The notes under the pieces are model-generated. The model did no database searches. It was not told the origin of the DNA and saw only the letters and a program-made list of their open reading frames with translations. Source: Nonomuraea wenchangensis (GTDB taxonomy: Bacteria > Actinomycetota > Actinomycetes > Streptosporangiales > Streptosporangiaceae). From it: a stretch of DNA of 34,329 nucleotides. The DNA is taken from NCBI RefSeq assembly GCF_900111685.1, contig NZ_FOHX01000033.1:1-34329 (forward strand), written 5' to 3'. The position numbers were made by a program, and so were the translations under genes. Within the stretch, counting starts at the first letter, position 1. Every line of letters begins with the position of its first letter. Shown piece after piece: positions 1-7,955 of this stretch.

Positions 1-588
1 GCCCGCGACGGCTACACCCGTGCCGGCATCGACACGATCGCCCGCGCGGCCGGGGTTTCCACGCGCACCATCTACAACCACTTCACCGACAAGGCCGAGC
101 TGTTCCAGGCCGTCATCCAGGACAGCGCGACCCGGGCGGCCGACGCCCAGATCGCCGTCATCGACCGCCACCTGCGCAAGGTCACCGACTTGGAGGCCGA
201 TCTCATCGACTTCGGCCGCGAGCTCATCACCCCCGCCGATGGCGGGGACGCCGAGCACTTCGCCCTGGTCCGGCAGATCAACGCCGAAGCCGGCCACATC
301 CCCCGGGCCGCGATCGACGCCTGGCAGGAGACCGGGCCGCTCCGGGTCCGCCGGCAACTGGCCGCGTATCTGCGACGCTGGAGCGAGCAGGGACTCCTGC
401 ACGTGGAGGACCCCGACAGAGCCGCCGTCCACCTCCTGCTGCTGATCTCCGTCGACGATCCGTCCTTCCGGGGCGCCACGCCCACCGACGCCCAGATCAC
501 CAGGACCGTCACATCCGGCGTCCGCGCGTTCCTGCACGGCCATCTCCGCCCAGCGGCGGGCGGCACCCGGCCAGGATCCGGTGCCTGA
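1..588 (+). CDS. TetR-family transcriptional regulator, 5'-truncated by the window edge
   Basis: The reading frame is open from base 1 to a TGA at 586-588, giving 195 visible residues. The first part is the second half of a TetR helix-turn-helix: 'IDTIARAAGVSTRTIYNHF' followed by 'DKAELFQAVI', the most conserved stretch of the family. The rest is an alpha-helical ligand-binding and dimerisation domain resembling the AefR-like C-terminal type, including 'HFALVRQINAEAGHIP'. The missing N-terminus is probably only 20-30 residues. TetR proteins are cytoplasmic one-component repressors released by a small ligand. The ligand here cannot be told. The small secreted protein follows 135 bp downstream on the same strand, but cotranscription is uncertain. 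Family assignment is secure; target genes may lie left of the window. Confidence 0.9.
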   Translation, partial: ARDGYTRAGIDTIARAAGVSTRTIYNHFTDKAELFQAVIQDSATRAADAQIAVIDRHLRKVTDLEADLIDFGRELITPADGGDAEHFALVRQINAEAGHIPRAAIDAWQETGPLRVRRQLAAYLRRWSEQGLLHVEDPDRAAVHLLLLISVDDPSFRGATPTDAQITRTVTSGVRAFLHGHLRPAAGGTRPGSGA

Positions 589-601
589 TGCCTACACCCT
601 T

Positions 602-632
602 CGGTGCAAGGCGTACAGCGAACGGTGCAAGG
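602..632 (+). promoter_or_regulatory. Direct repeat CGGTGCAAGG x2 upstream of the secreted-protein gene
   Basis: CGGTGCAAGG occurs at 602-611 and 623-632, exactly 21 bp apart (two helical turns), in the 135-bp gap between tetR and the secreted-protein gene. Spacing on one face of the helix is what a pair of activator or repressor half-sites would show. No clear -35/-10 pair was identified, so a regulatory role is inference. A short chance duplication is the alternative. Confidence 0.35.
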
Positions 633-723
633 TGAAGTGACGGTCGATGGACGACGCGCTCCCGCTGGGGCCCGCCCTAGCGTTTCTCGTCGGGACAACC
701 GGATGAGAACTGGAGAAGTCACC

Positions 724-1140
724 ATGAACAAGAGAATGATGACCGCGATCGCCGGGCTGAGCTTGACGGCCGGTCTGCTGGCATCGGCCGGCGGGCCGGC
801 CGGTGCCCAGGCCGGCACGGCCGGCCCCGCCGCGACGGCCGCGCCGAAGCCGCCGAAGGGCGCCAGGGCGGTGGTGCGGGTCAGCCCGAATCCCACCACC
901 CGGCGCGGCCAGGAGGTGACGATCACCGGTCACTGCGGCGGCGGCGAAGGGCTCAAGGCGGTGCTCGCCGGGCTCGACAGGAAGCACCCGGTGCTGCGGA
1001 ACGTCCGCATCATCAGGGACGATCCGAAGGGATTCGTGGCCAAGGCGACCCTCGCGCCCAGCATCGGCAACGGCGTCGGTCCCGTTTTCGTCGACTGCGG
1101 CGGCGAGGCAGGCGTGACCCTCCTGGTCACCCACGTCTGA
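724..1140 (+). CDS. Small secreted protein with Ig-like/beta-sandwich features
   Basis: 138 residues from ATG 724, preceded by GGAGAAG at a good distance. The frame is open further upstream, but only this start gives a proper signal peptide: positive MNKRMM, a hydrophobic stretch to about residue 24, and a likely cleavage after 'AGAQA' near residue 30. The mature part starts with a Pro/Ala-rich linker. It continues with 'VRVSPNPTTRRGQEVTITGHCGGG', whose pattern (Pro, then Gly-x-x-V-T-I-x-G-x-C) is common in exported actinobacterial Ig-like domains. Two cysteines (GHCGGG and VDCGGE) could form a disulfide. It is expected outside the membrane. Specific function is unknown. It precedes the kinase gene by 38 bp and might be sensed by or cotranscribed with it; this is speculative. 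Confidence 0.75.
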   Translation: MNKRMMTAIAGLSLTAGLLASAGGPAGAQAGTAGPAATAAPKPPKGARAVVRVSPNPTTRRGQEVTITGHCGGGEGLKAVLAGLDRKHPVLRNVRIIRDDPKGFVAKATLAPSIGNGVGPVFVDCGGEAGVTLLVTHV

Positions 1141-1178
1141 TCCGGACCTGTCACCCCTCGTCGAGAAAGAGCCTCCGC

Positions 1179-2321
1179 ATGGCCGAGCCGTCCCCGCGAC
1201 GCGAACCCGCGCCCGTCCGGCACCTTGCCCGCATCACCGACATCACGCTCGCCGTCCTCACCCTGGTCTTCTTCGTCACCGTGGCACTCGCCACCGGGGT
1301 GCACAGCCCCTGGCGCGGCCCGATCCCCCTCGGGCTGCTTCTCGGCGGGCTCCTGCTGTTCAGACGCCGCTGGCCGATGACCGTGCTGCTGCTGTCGATC
1401 GGCGGGATCTTCGTCTATCACCTGACCGTGCATTGGTCTCCCGCCGGTTGGATCTGGCCGGCCGCGGTCGCCTACTTCACCGCCGCCACCACATCACGCG
1501 TGCGCTGGGTGTCCGCCATCGGCCTGGCCCAGCTGGTCTACTCGGCGATCGACGCCCGCGGGATCCTGGAGTTCAACCCGGTCCGCTACGTGTTCCACGT
1601 CGCGGGGGAGGGACTGCTCCTGGCGATCCTCATCGGCGCGGGCCTCACCTACGCCGCCGCGGCGCGCTGGCGCGGGCGGCTGCGCGAGACCGACAGCCGG
1701 GCGCACGCCGCCGAGGAACGGCTGCGCGTCTCGCACGAGGTGCACGACGTCATCGCCCACACACTGGCCGTCGTCGGGGTGCAGCTCAACGTCGCCGCCG
1801 ACGCCCTGGAGGAGGACCCGGCAGCGGCCGCCGCCGCGCTGCGCGTGGCGAAGGACGTCAGGAACCGGGCGATGACCGACCTGCGCTCCCTCATCGCGAT
1901 CTTGCGTGACATCCCCGGCGACACCACACCTCAGGCGGATCTGGCCTCCTTGGACACCCTCATCGCCGACGCCCGCACCGCCGGACTTGAGGTGACCCTC
2001 CACGAGCAGGGCGACCGCGCGGCCGTCCCCGCCATCACGGCCATCGCCATCTACCGCGTCGTACAGGAGTCCCTCGCCAACACGCTAAAGCACGCGGGGG
2101 CGCGCAAGGCCGAGGTGACGATCGGCTACCGGCCTCGCTCGATCACCGTCGAGATCGTCGACGACGGCCGCGGCGTCCCCGACGGCGTCACCGAAGGCCA
2201 CGGTCTGGCCGGCATGCGCGAGCGGGTGAGCGCACTCGGGGGCGCGCTCACCGCAGGACCCGTCCCCGGCGGTGGCTTCGCCGTGCGGGCCGACATCCCT
2301 GTGGCAGGCTCGACGGCATGA
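1179..2321 (+). CDS. Sensor histidine kinase, NarL/DesK (HisKA_3) type
   Basis: 380 residues. The N-terminal half has four to five hydrophobic segments (about residues 22-42, 48-62, 66-82, 92-104, 110-122 and 143-162) and no large extracellular loop, so it is an intramembrane-sensing kinase. The dimerisation and phosphotransfer helix carries 'SHEVHDVIAHTLAVVGVQ', with the phospho-accepting histidine at about residue 189. The HATPase domain has an N-box 'VVQESLANTLKHA', a 'DDGRG' box and 'GHGLAGMRERV'. It autophosphorylates and passes phosphate to the regulator encoded next, whose ATG overlaps this stop codon (ATGA). The start at ATG 1179 has a purine-rich GAGAAAGAG upstream. The stimulus is not predictable; kinases of this class often accompany envelope-stress or exporter genes. 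Confidence 0.93.
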   Translation: MAEPSPRREPAPVRHLARITDITLAVLTLVFFVTVALATGVHSPWRGPIPLGLLLGGLLLFRRRWPMTVLLLSIGGIFVYHLTVHWSPAGWIWPAAVAYFTAATTSRVRWVSAIGLAQLVYSAIDARGILEFNPVRYVFHVAGEGLLLAILIGAGLTYAAAARWRGRLRETDSRAHAAEERLRVSHEVHDVIAHTLAVVGVQLNVAADALEEDPAAAAAALRVAKDVRNRAMTDLRSLIAILRDIPGDTTPQADLASLDTLIADARTAGLEVTLHEQGDRAAVPAITAIAIYRVVQESLANTLKHAGARKAEVTIGYRPRSITVEIVDDGRGVPDGVTEGHGLAGMRERVSALGGALTAGPVPGGGFAVRADIPVAGSTA

Positions 2322-2983
2322 CGATCAAGGTGCTCCTCGCCGACGACCAGGCACTCGTACGGGCCGGCTTCCGCAGCCTGCTGGCCCGCTCACGGGACAT
2401 CACGGTCGTCGGCGAAGCCCAGGACGGCGACGAAGCCGTACGGCTGGCCGCGAGCACCCGCCCCGACGTCATCCTCATGGACATCCGCATGCCGGGCACC
2501 GACGGGATCATCGCGACCCGCCGCATCGTCGCCGATCCGGCCGCTCCGGGCTGTCGCGTGATCATCCTCACCACGTTCGACACCGACGAACACGTCTTCG
2601 CCGCCCTGCGGGCCGGAGCCAGCGGCTTCCTCACCAAAGAGGTCGAACCCGCCGACCTGCGCCGGGCGGTCGCCGCCGTCGCCGGCGGAGACGCGCTCCT
2701 GTCGCCGGGCGTGACCCGGCGCGTCATCGAGCAGTTCGCCCACCGGCAGGACCTCACGCCCAGCGCCGGGCAGCGGCTGGCCGCCCTCACCACCAGGGAA
2801 CTGGAGACGGTCAGGCTCGTGGCGCTCGGACTCTCCAACAACGAGATCGCCGAGCGTCTCTCCATCAGCCCGCTCACCGCCAAGACGCACATCACCAGGG
2901 CCATCGCCAAGCTGGACGTGCGCGACCGGGTCCAGCTGGTCATCCTGGCCTACGAGAGCGGATTGATCCGGCCAGGAGCGTGA
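2318..2983 (+). CDS. NarL/FixJ-family response regulator (partner of the kinase at 1179)
   Basis: 221 residues. The receiver domain (about 1-120) has the acidic pair in 'LLADDQ', the phospho-acceptor Asp55 in 'VILMDIRMPG', the switch Thr in 'VIILTTFD' and the Lys in 'GFLTKEV'. A LuxR-type helix-turn-helix (about 150-215) reads 'LTTRELETVRLVALGLSNNE' and continues to 'SPLTAKTHI'. Its ATG overlaps the kinase stop by 4 bp, so the two are translationally coupled. Phosphorylation should promote dimerisation and DNA binding. The nearby secreted-protein gene is a possible target but no box was recognised. In the receiver 'LTKEV' replaces the more usual 'LLKDA', which keeps the lysine. All key residues are present. 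Confidence 0.94.
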   Translation: MTIKVLLADDQALVRAGFRSLLARSRDITVVGEAQDGDEAVRLAASTRPDVILMDIRMPGTDGIIATRRIVADPAAPGCRVIILTTFDTDEHVFAALRAGASGFLTKEVEPADLRRAVAAVAGGDALLSPGVTRRVIEQFAHRQDLTPSAGQRLAALTTRELETVRLVALGLSNNEIAERLSISPLTAKTHITRAIAKLDVRDRVQLVILAYESGLIRPGA

Positions 2984-3090
2984 CCCTTCCCTTTTCACTC
3001 TATAGCAGATGATCGCCCCTCATGAGAAGCAAAAAAGTGCTCCATACTTGCGCGTTGCGTACCGACCCGACGAACGATGGAGCAACCGAA

Positions 3091-5625
3091 TTGGGTTACG
3101 TGCTGGGTTTCGCGCAGATCGACTCGACCGACCTCGCGGACGTCGGCGGCAAGGGGGTGGGCCTCGGCGAGCTCTCGCGGATCGACGGCGTCCGCGTGCC
3201 GGACGGCTTCTGCGTCACGACCGACGCCTTCCGCCGGGTGGTGGGGGCTGCGCCGTCGTTCGGCGCCCGGCTCGACCGGCTGTCCCGCGTGGATCCGGAC
3301 GACCGCGAGGCGATCGGCGCGCTGAGCGCCGAGATCCGCCGCCTCATCGAGGACGTCACCGTGCCCGACGAGCTCGTGGCGGCGATCGGTGACGCGCTCG
3401 ACGGGCTCGGGCCGCAGGCGGCGTACGCGGTGCGGTCCAGCGCCACGGCCGAGGACCTGCCGGGCGCGTCCTTCGCCGGGCAGCAGGACTCCTACCTCGA
3501 CGTCGTGGGCCTGACGGAGATCGTCCGGCACGTCCGGCGGTGCTGGGCGTCGCTGTTCACCGAGCGGGCGGTCACCTACCGGCGGCGCAACGGCTTCGAC
3601 GACCGCAAGGTGCTGATGGCCGTGGTCGTCCAGCGGATGGTGCACCCGGACGCGGCCGGGGTCCTGTTCACCGCGGATCCCGTCACCTCCAACCGGAAGG
3701 TCGCCACGGTCCAGGCCGTCCAGGGGCTCGGCGAGGCGCTCGTCTCCGGCCTGGTCACCGGCGACGTCTACGCGGTGCGCGACGACCAGGTCCGCGCCAC
3801 GACGCTCGCCACCGAGGCGCGGCCGGTCCTGACGGACACCCAGGTCGTGGCCCTGGCCCGGCTGGGCCGGCGGATCGAGGCGCACTTCGGCCGCCCCCAG
3901 GACATCGAGTGGTGCCTGACCGGCGACGGTTTCCACCTCGTGCAGAGCCGGCCGATCACCACCCTGTTCCCCGTCCCGGAGACCGGCGACGAGGAGAACC
4001 ACGTCTACATCTCGGTCGGTCACCAGCAGATGATGACCGACGCGATGAAGCCGCTGGGGCTGTCGGTGTGGCAGCTCACGACGCCACGGCCGATGTACGA
4101 GGCCGGCGGCCGGCTGTTCGTCGACGTGGCCGCACAGCTGGCGACGCCCCGGGGCCGGGAGGGCCTCTTCGCGACCATCGGCAAGTCCGACCCGTGGATG
4201 CAGGACGCCCTGCGGACCATCCTCGATCGCGACTTCATCCCCTCGCGGCCGGACGACCCGGCCGCCGCCGCGCCGCCCGTCCCACCCGCCCCCACTGAGC
4301 CCGATCCGGCCGTCGTCGCCGAGCTGATCCGGGCCGACCAGGAGTCCGTCGCCGCCCTGCGGCGCACGATCGGCACGCTGTCCGGGCCGGAGCTGCTGGA
4401 CTTCATCCTGGCCGACCTCGCGGAGCTGCGGCGCGGCCTGTTCAGCCCGCGCAGCTACCAGGCGATCATGGCGGGCATGGAGGCGTCCTGGTGGCTCAAC
4501 GACCACCTGGAGACGTGGCTGGGGGAGAAGAACGCCGCCGACGTGCTCACCCAGTCGGTCCCGAACAACGTCACCTCCGAGATGGGGCTGGCGCTCCTCG
4601 ACGTCGCCGACGCCGTCCGGCCGCACGCCGAGGTCGTGGCGCACCTGCGCCGCGTCGCCGACGAAGGCCGCGAGGGCCCGGCCTTCCTGGACGAGCTGGC
4701 CGGGCTGCCCGGCGGGCGCGAGGCGCGGGCCGCCATCGAGGGTTTCCTCGACGAGTACGGCATGCGCTGCGCCGGCGAGATCGACATCACCAGGACGCGC
4801 TGGAGCGAGAACCCCGCCATGCTCGTGCCCACCATCCTCGGCAACGTCAGGAACTTCGAGCCGGGCGCCGGCCGGCGGCACTTCGAGCAGGGTCTGCAGG
4901 AGTCGCGGCGCAAGGAGGAGGACGTGCTGACGCGGCTGCGCGACCTGCCCGACGGGGAGCGGAAGGCCGAGGAGACCAAGCGGATGATCGACCGGGTCCG
5001 CGCCTTCACCGGCTACCGCGAATATCCCAAGTACGGCATGATCAGCCGCTACTTCGCGTACAAGCAGGCGTTGCTGCGCGAGGCCGACCGTCTCGTCCGC
5101 TCCGGCGTCCTGCGCGAGCGGGACGACGTCTTCTTCCTCCGCTTCGAGGAGCTGCGGGAGGTGGCGCGGACCGGTCACGCGGACGCCGGGCTCGTCGCGG
5201 AGCGGCGGGCGGCGTTCCGGTCGTACGAGACGCTCACCCCGCCCCGGGTCCTCACCTCGGACGGCGAGGTCGTCACCGGCCGCTACCGGCGGGAGGACGT
5301 CCCGCCGGGCGCGCTGCCCGGCCTCCCGGCCTCGGCCGGGACCGTCGAGGGCCGGGCCAGGGTGGTCACGGACATGGCGCGGGCCGACCTGGAGGCGGGC
5401 GACATCCTGGTGACCGCCTACACCGACCCGAGCTGGACCCCGCTGTTCGTCGCCGCCGCCGGGCTGGTGACGGAGGTGGGCGGCCCCATGACGCACGGGG
5501 CGGTGATCGCCCGGGAGTACGGCCTGCCGGCCGTCGTCGGCGTCGAGCGGGCGACGGGGCTCATCCGGGACGGGCAGCGGATCCGCGTCAACGGCACCGA
5601 CGGCTACGTGGAGGTCATCGGCTGA
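3091..5625 (+). CDS. rph: Rifampin (rifamycin) phosphotransferase, PEP-synthase-like
   Basis: Known Rph enzymes inactivate rifamycins by ATP-dependent phosphorylation of the C21 hydroxyl, moving phosphate through a swivelling histidine domain. The order matches: an ATP-grasp domain at the start ('VGGKGVGLGELSRIDG', 'AYAVRSSATAEDLPGASFAG', 'DIEWCL'), a central rifamycin-binding domain of about 400 residues, and a C-terminal phosphohistidine domain with 'GGPMTHGAVIAREYGLPAVV'. The catalytic His is about 43 residues from the end. I prefer TTG 3091: it gives 'MGYVLGFAQID', aligning with the usual Rph N-terminus, and has GGAG 8 nt upstream (3079-3082). The frame is open to ATG 3022, which would give 867 residues. 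The gene is convergent with lysR, overlapping by 22 bp. No obvious palindromic rifamycin-associated element was found in 2984-3090. A generic PEP-utilising enzyme is the alternative, less likely. Confidence 0.88.
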   Translation: MGYVLGFAQIDSTDLADVGGKGVGLGELSRIDGVRVPDGFCVTTDAFRRVVGAAPSFGARLDRLSRVDPDDREAIGALSAEIRRLIEDVTVPDELVAAIGDALDGLGPQAAYAVRSSATAEDLPGASFAGQQDSYLDVVGLTEIVRHVRRCWASLFTERAVTYRRRNGFDDRKVLMAVVVQRMVHPDAAGVLFTADPVTSNRKVATVQAVQGLGEALVSGLVTGDVYAVRDDQVRATTLATEARPVLTDTQVVALARLGRRIEAHFGRPQDIEWCLTGDGFHLVQSRPITTLFPVPETGDEENHVYISVGHQQMMTDAMKPLGLSVWQLTTPRPMYEAGGRLFVDVAAQLATPRGREGLFATIGKSDPWMQDALRTILDRDFIPSRPDDPAAAAPPVPPAPTEPDPAVVAELIRADQESVAALRRTIGTLSGPELLDFILADLAELRRGLFSPRSYQAIMAGMEASWWLNDHLETWLGEKNAADVLTQSVPNNVTSEMGLALLDVADAVRPHAEVVAHLRRVADEGREGPAFLDELAGLPGGREARAAIEGFLDEYGMRCAGEIDITRTRWSENPAMLVPTILGNVRNFEPGAGRRHFEQGLQESRRKEEDVLTRLRDLPDGERKAEETKRMIDRVRAFTGYREYPKYGMISRYFAYKQALLREADRLVRSGVLRERDDVFFLRFEELREVARTGHADAGLVAERRAAFRSYETLTPPRVLTSDGEVVTGRYRREDVPPGALPGLPASAGTVEGRARVVTDMARADLEAGDILVTAYTDPSWTPLFVAAAGLVTEVGGPMTHGAVIAREYGLPAVVGVERATGLIRDGQRIRVNGTDGYVEVIG

Positions 5626-6554
5626 GCCGTCGCGGCCCACTCCGGCACCCAGGTCCCCGCGGCGCCGTGCTCCGCCGCGGCGGCCAGGTGGTCGAGGAGG
5701 GTGGCCAGCGCGGGGTGGGGGTTGTCGCGGTGCCACAGCAGCGAGTGCGGGTAGACCGGCACGGGGTCGGTCACCGGGATGCGGCGCAGCCCGTGACCGG
5801 CGGGCCAGACGAGCCGGGTGTGCCCGCCCATGAACGTGGCCAGCGCCGGGGTGTCGGCGATGGTGTCGAGCAGCGCGTCGGAGCCGAAGTTGGGGCCGGT
5901 CGCCTCGATGGCGAGGCCGAACTCGGCGACGAGGTCGTCGTAGTAGGCGGCCCACTCGGTGCCGGGGTCGAGGCCGGGCATCCAGATCCGGTGCCCGGCG
6001 AGCTGGGACAGCGTCACCGACCGGGCCGGCGCCAGCGCGTGCGCGGGGCCGGTGAGGAGCTGGAGCGGCTCGTCGAGCACCCGTACGGACGCGAGGTCGT
6101 CCGGGAGCGGCCGGCCGGGCGCGTTGACGGCGCGGAAGGACGCGTCGATCGCGCCGGACCGGAGGGCGGCGACGGCCGCCTCGATGTCGTGCAGCATCAC
6201 CACGCCGAGCTCGATGCCGGGGTGGGCCCGGTGGAAGGCGCGCATCAGCCCTGACGCGGCGCCGCGCGAGGCGATCACGTCGACGCGCAGCGGCCGGCTG
6301 CCGGTCCGCACGGACGCGACCGCGCGCTCGGCGACCCGCAGCAGCTCGCGGGCGTGGGGCAGGAACGCCTGCCCGTCGATGGTGAGCGCGGCGCCGCGCG
6401 GGGTCCGGGTGAACAGCCGCACGCCGAGGTCGCGCTCCAGCGCGGCGACGCGCTTGGAGACGGCCTGCTGGGTGACCGCCAGCTCGGCGGCGGCCTCCTG
6501 GAACTGGCCCGCGTCGGCGGCGGCGACGAAGGTCCGTACGGTGTCGAGATCCAC
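5604..6554 (-). CDS. LysR-family transcriptional regulator
   Basis: 316 residues. The N-terminal winged helix-turn-helix (about 1-60) reads 'MDLDTVRTFVAAADAGQFQE', then 'AVTQQAVSKRVAALERDLG' and 'RLFTRTPRG', a standard LysR pattern. The rest is the periplasmic-binding-like effector domain (about 90-295). It is divergent from the MFS gene, with a perfect inverted repeat between them that ends 15 bp before this ATG. This is the classic arrangement of an autoregulated LysR controlling the divergent neighbour. The 3' end overlaps the 3' end of rph by 22 bp on the opposite strand. No effector can be named. The likely target is the transporter/isochorismatase-fold pair at 6690-8576. Confidence 0.93.
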   Translation of the reverse strand: MDLDTVRTFVAAADAGQFQEAAAELAVTQQAVSKRVAALERDLGVRLFTRTPRGAALTIDGQAFLPHARELLRVAERAVASVRTGSRPLRVDVIASRGAASGLMRAFHRAHPGIELGVVMLHDIEAAVAALRSGAIDASFRAVNAPGRPLPDDLASVRVLDEPLQLLTGPAHALAPARSVTLSQLAGHRIWMPGLDPGTEWAAYYDDLVAEFGLAIEATGPNFGSDALLDTIADTPALATFMGGHTRLVWPAGHGLRRIPVTDPVPVYPHSLLWHRDNPHPALATLLDHLAAAAEHGAAGTWVPEWAATAQPMTST

Positions 6555-6568
6555 GCGGACACCCTACT

Positions 6569-6664
6569 GCCACAACCGTTGGTTGTGGCTGAGCCGCTTC
6601 GGGTTGTTTGATCACCTGCTCCGTCGCACGCTTTGATGCTCATCGATCACGAATCGGTTGTGGC
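6569..6664. promoter_or_regulatory. LysR/MFS divergent control region: 9-bp-arm inverted repeat plus an extra half-site
   Basis: A perfect inverted repeat, GCCACAACC-GTT-GGTTGTGGC, spans 6569-6589 between lysR and the exporter. Its right arm GGTTGTGGC is repeated exactly at 6656-6664, 75 bp away (about seven helical turns). A partial copy, GGTTGTTTG, lies at 6602-6610. A strong primary site plus phased secondary half-sites is the normal binding layout of LysR tetramers. Assignment to the local LysR is inference from position. Confidence 0.65.
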
Positions 6665-6689
6665 GGGCGAGCGGCGAGGAGCGGCGGGC

Positions 6690-7934
6690 ATGGGGGACGG
6701 GCATCGGCTGGGGCGGGAGTTCGGGTGGCTCTGGGCAGCGTACGGGACCAGCGCCCTCGGCACCTGGCTGGCCTTCGGCGCGTTCCCGCTGATCGCCGTC
6801 CAGGTGCTGCACTCGGGGCCGGCGGAGGTCGCCGCGCTGTCGGCCGTCGGGGCGGCCGTGGGCGCGGCGGTGGCGGTGCCGCTCGGGCCGTGGGTGGAGT
6901 TCCGGCACAAGCGGCCGGTGCTGATCGGGGCGGACCTGCTGCGGTTCGCGGCGCTGGCGACGATCCCGGCCGCGTACGTGCTCGGCGTCCTCACCTTCGC
7001 CCAGCTCCTGCTGGTCTCGGTCGTGGCCGCGGCGGCCGACATCACCTTCCGTGCCGCGTCCGGCGCGTACCTGAAGACGCTGCTGCCGGCCGGGGACCTG
7101 CTCGTCGCCAACGCCCGCTTGGAGTCCACGGCCTGGACGACCACGATCGTCGGGCCGCCGCTCGGCGGCGCGGCGATCGGGCTGTTCGGCCCGGTGGCGA
7201 CGGTGCTGGCCGACGCGGTCAGCTACCTGCTCTCGGCCCTCGGCATCCGCGCGATCGGCGGCCGGGAGTCCAGCCCCGAGCCCCGGCCGGCCGCGCGCCT
7301 GCGGGCCGCCGACCTGCTCGACGGCTGGCGGCACATCCTCGCCGACGCCACGCTGCGGCCGTTGTTCCTCAACACCGCCCTGTTCAACGGCCTGGTGATG
7401 GCCATCGACGCGCTGCTCGCGGTCCTGATGCTGGGCGAGCTCGGGTTCGCGCCATGGCAGTACGGCCTCGCCTTCGCCGCGCCCGCGATCGGCGGGCTGG
7501 TCGGCGCGCGGCTGGCCCGGCCGCTCGTCGCCCGGTACGGGCAGCACCGGGTGCTGGTCGCGGCCGGCGCGGGGCGCGCGCTCTGGCCCGTCGGCCTCGC
7601 CTTCGTGGGGCCGGGCACCGGGGGACTGCTGCTGGTCATGGGCGTCGAGCTCGGGCTCATCTTCTGCTGCGGGGTCTTCAACCCCGTGCAGGCCACCTGC
7701 CGTCTCGAACGCACCCCGTCCGGCGTGGTCACCCGCACGCTGTCGGCCTGGACGGTGACGACCCGGGCCTCGACCGCCCTCCTGACCGCCGTCTGGGGCG
7801 TGCTCGGCGGGCTGCTCGGCCCGCGTACGGCCATCGCCCTGGCCGGCGTGGTCCTGCTGGCGACCCCGCTGCTGCTCCCTCGGCGCGCCGCCGCACCCTC
7901 GCCCCACCCGGAGCCGGCCTCCGGCCGCGCCTGA
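6690..7934 (+). CDS. MFS transporter (MFS_3/EntS-like), probable drug or metabolite exporter
   Basis: 414 residues with about twelve hydrophobic segments. The pattern 'GTSALGTWLAFGAFPLIAVQ' at the start and 'HKRPVLIGADLLRFAALA' in the first cytoplasmic loop are typical of the MFS_3 group that includes enterobactin exporter EntS and macrolide-type pumps. The protein should sit in the cytoplasmic membrane and use the proton gradient. I chose ATG 6690 because GAGGAG lies 8 nt upstream and it removes a non-hydrophobic leader. The frame opens earlier at ATG 6633, which would place the 6656-6664 half-site inside the gene. It is divergent from lysR and followed 21 bp later by the isochorismatase-fold gene, so the two probably form an operon under LysR control. 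Substrate unknown. Confidence 0.88.
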   Translation: MGDGHRLGREFGWLWAAYGTSALGTWLAFGAFPLIAVQVLHSGPAEVAALSAVGAAVGAAVAVPLGPWVEFRHKRPVLIGADLLRFAALATIPAAYVLGVLTFAQLLLVSVVAAAADITFRAASGAYLKTLLPAGDLLVANARLESTAWTTTIVGPPLGGAAIGLFGPVATVLADAVSYLLSALGIRAIGGRESSPEPRPAARLRAADLLDGWRHILADATLRPLFLNTALFNGLVMAIDALLAVLMLGELGFAPWQYGLAFAAPAIGGLVGARLARPLVARYGQHRVLVAAGAGRALWPVGLAFVGPGTGGLLLVMGVELGLIFCCGVFNPVQATCRLERTPSGVVTRTLSAWTVTTRASTALLTAVWGVLGGLLGPRTAIALAGVVLLATPLLLPRRAAAPSPHPEPASGRA

Positions 7935-7955
7935 CACCACTCAAGGAGACAGACG

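Noticed and set aside
2984..3090. Possible rifamycin-associated palindrome before rph
   Set aside because: No convincing long inverted repeat was seen; only weak -35/-10-like hexamers (ATGAGA at 3022-3027, CATACT at 3043-3048).
2995..6615. Very long minus-strand open frame opposite rph and lysR
   Set aside because: It is a G+C-bias shadow: Arg/Pro/Gly-rich, no family motifs, and it lies over two well-supported genes.
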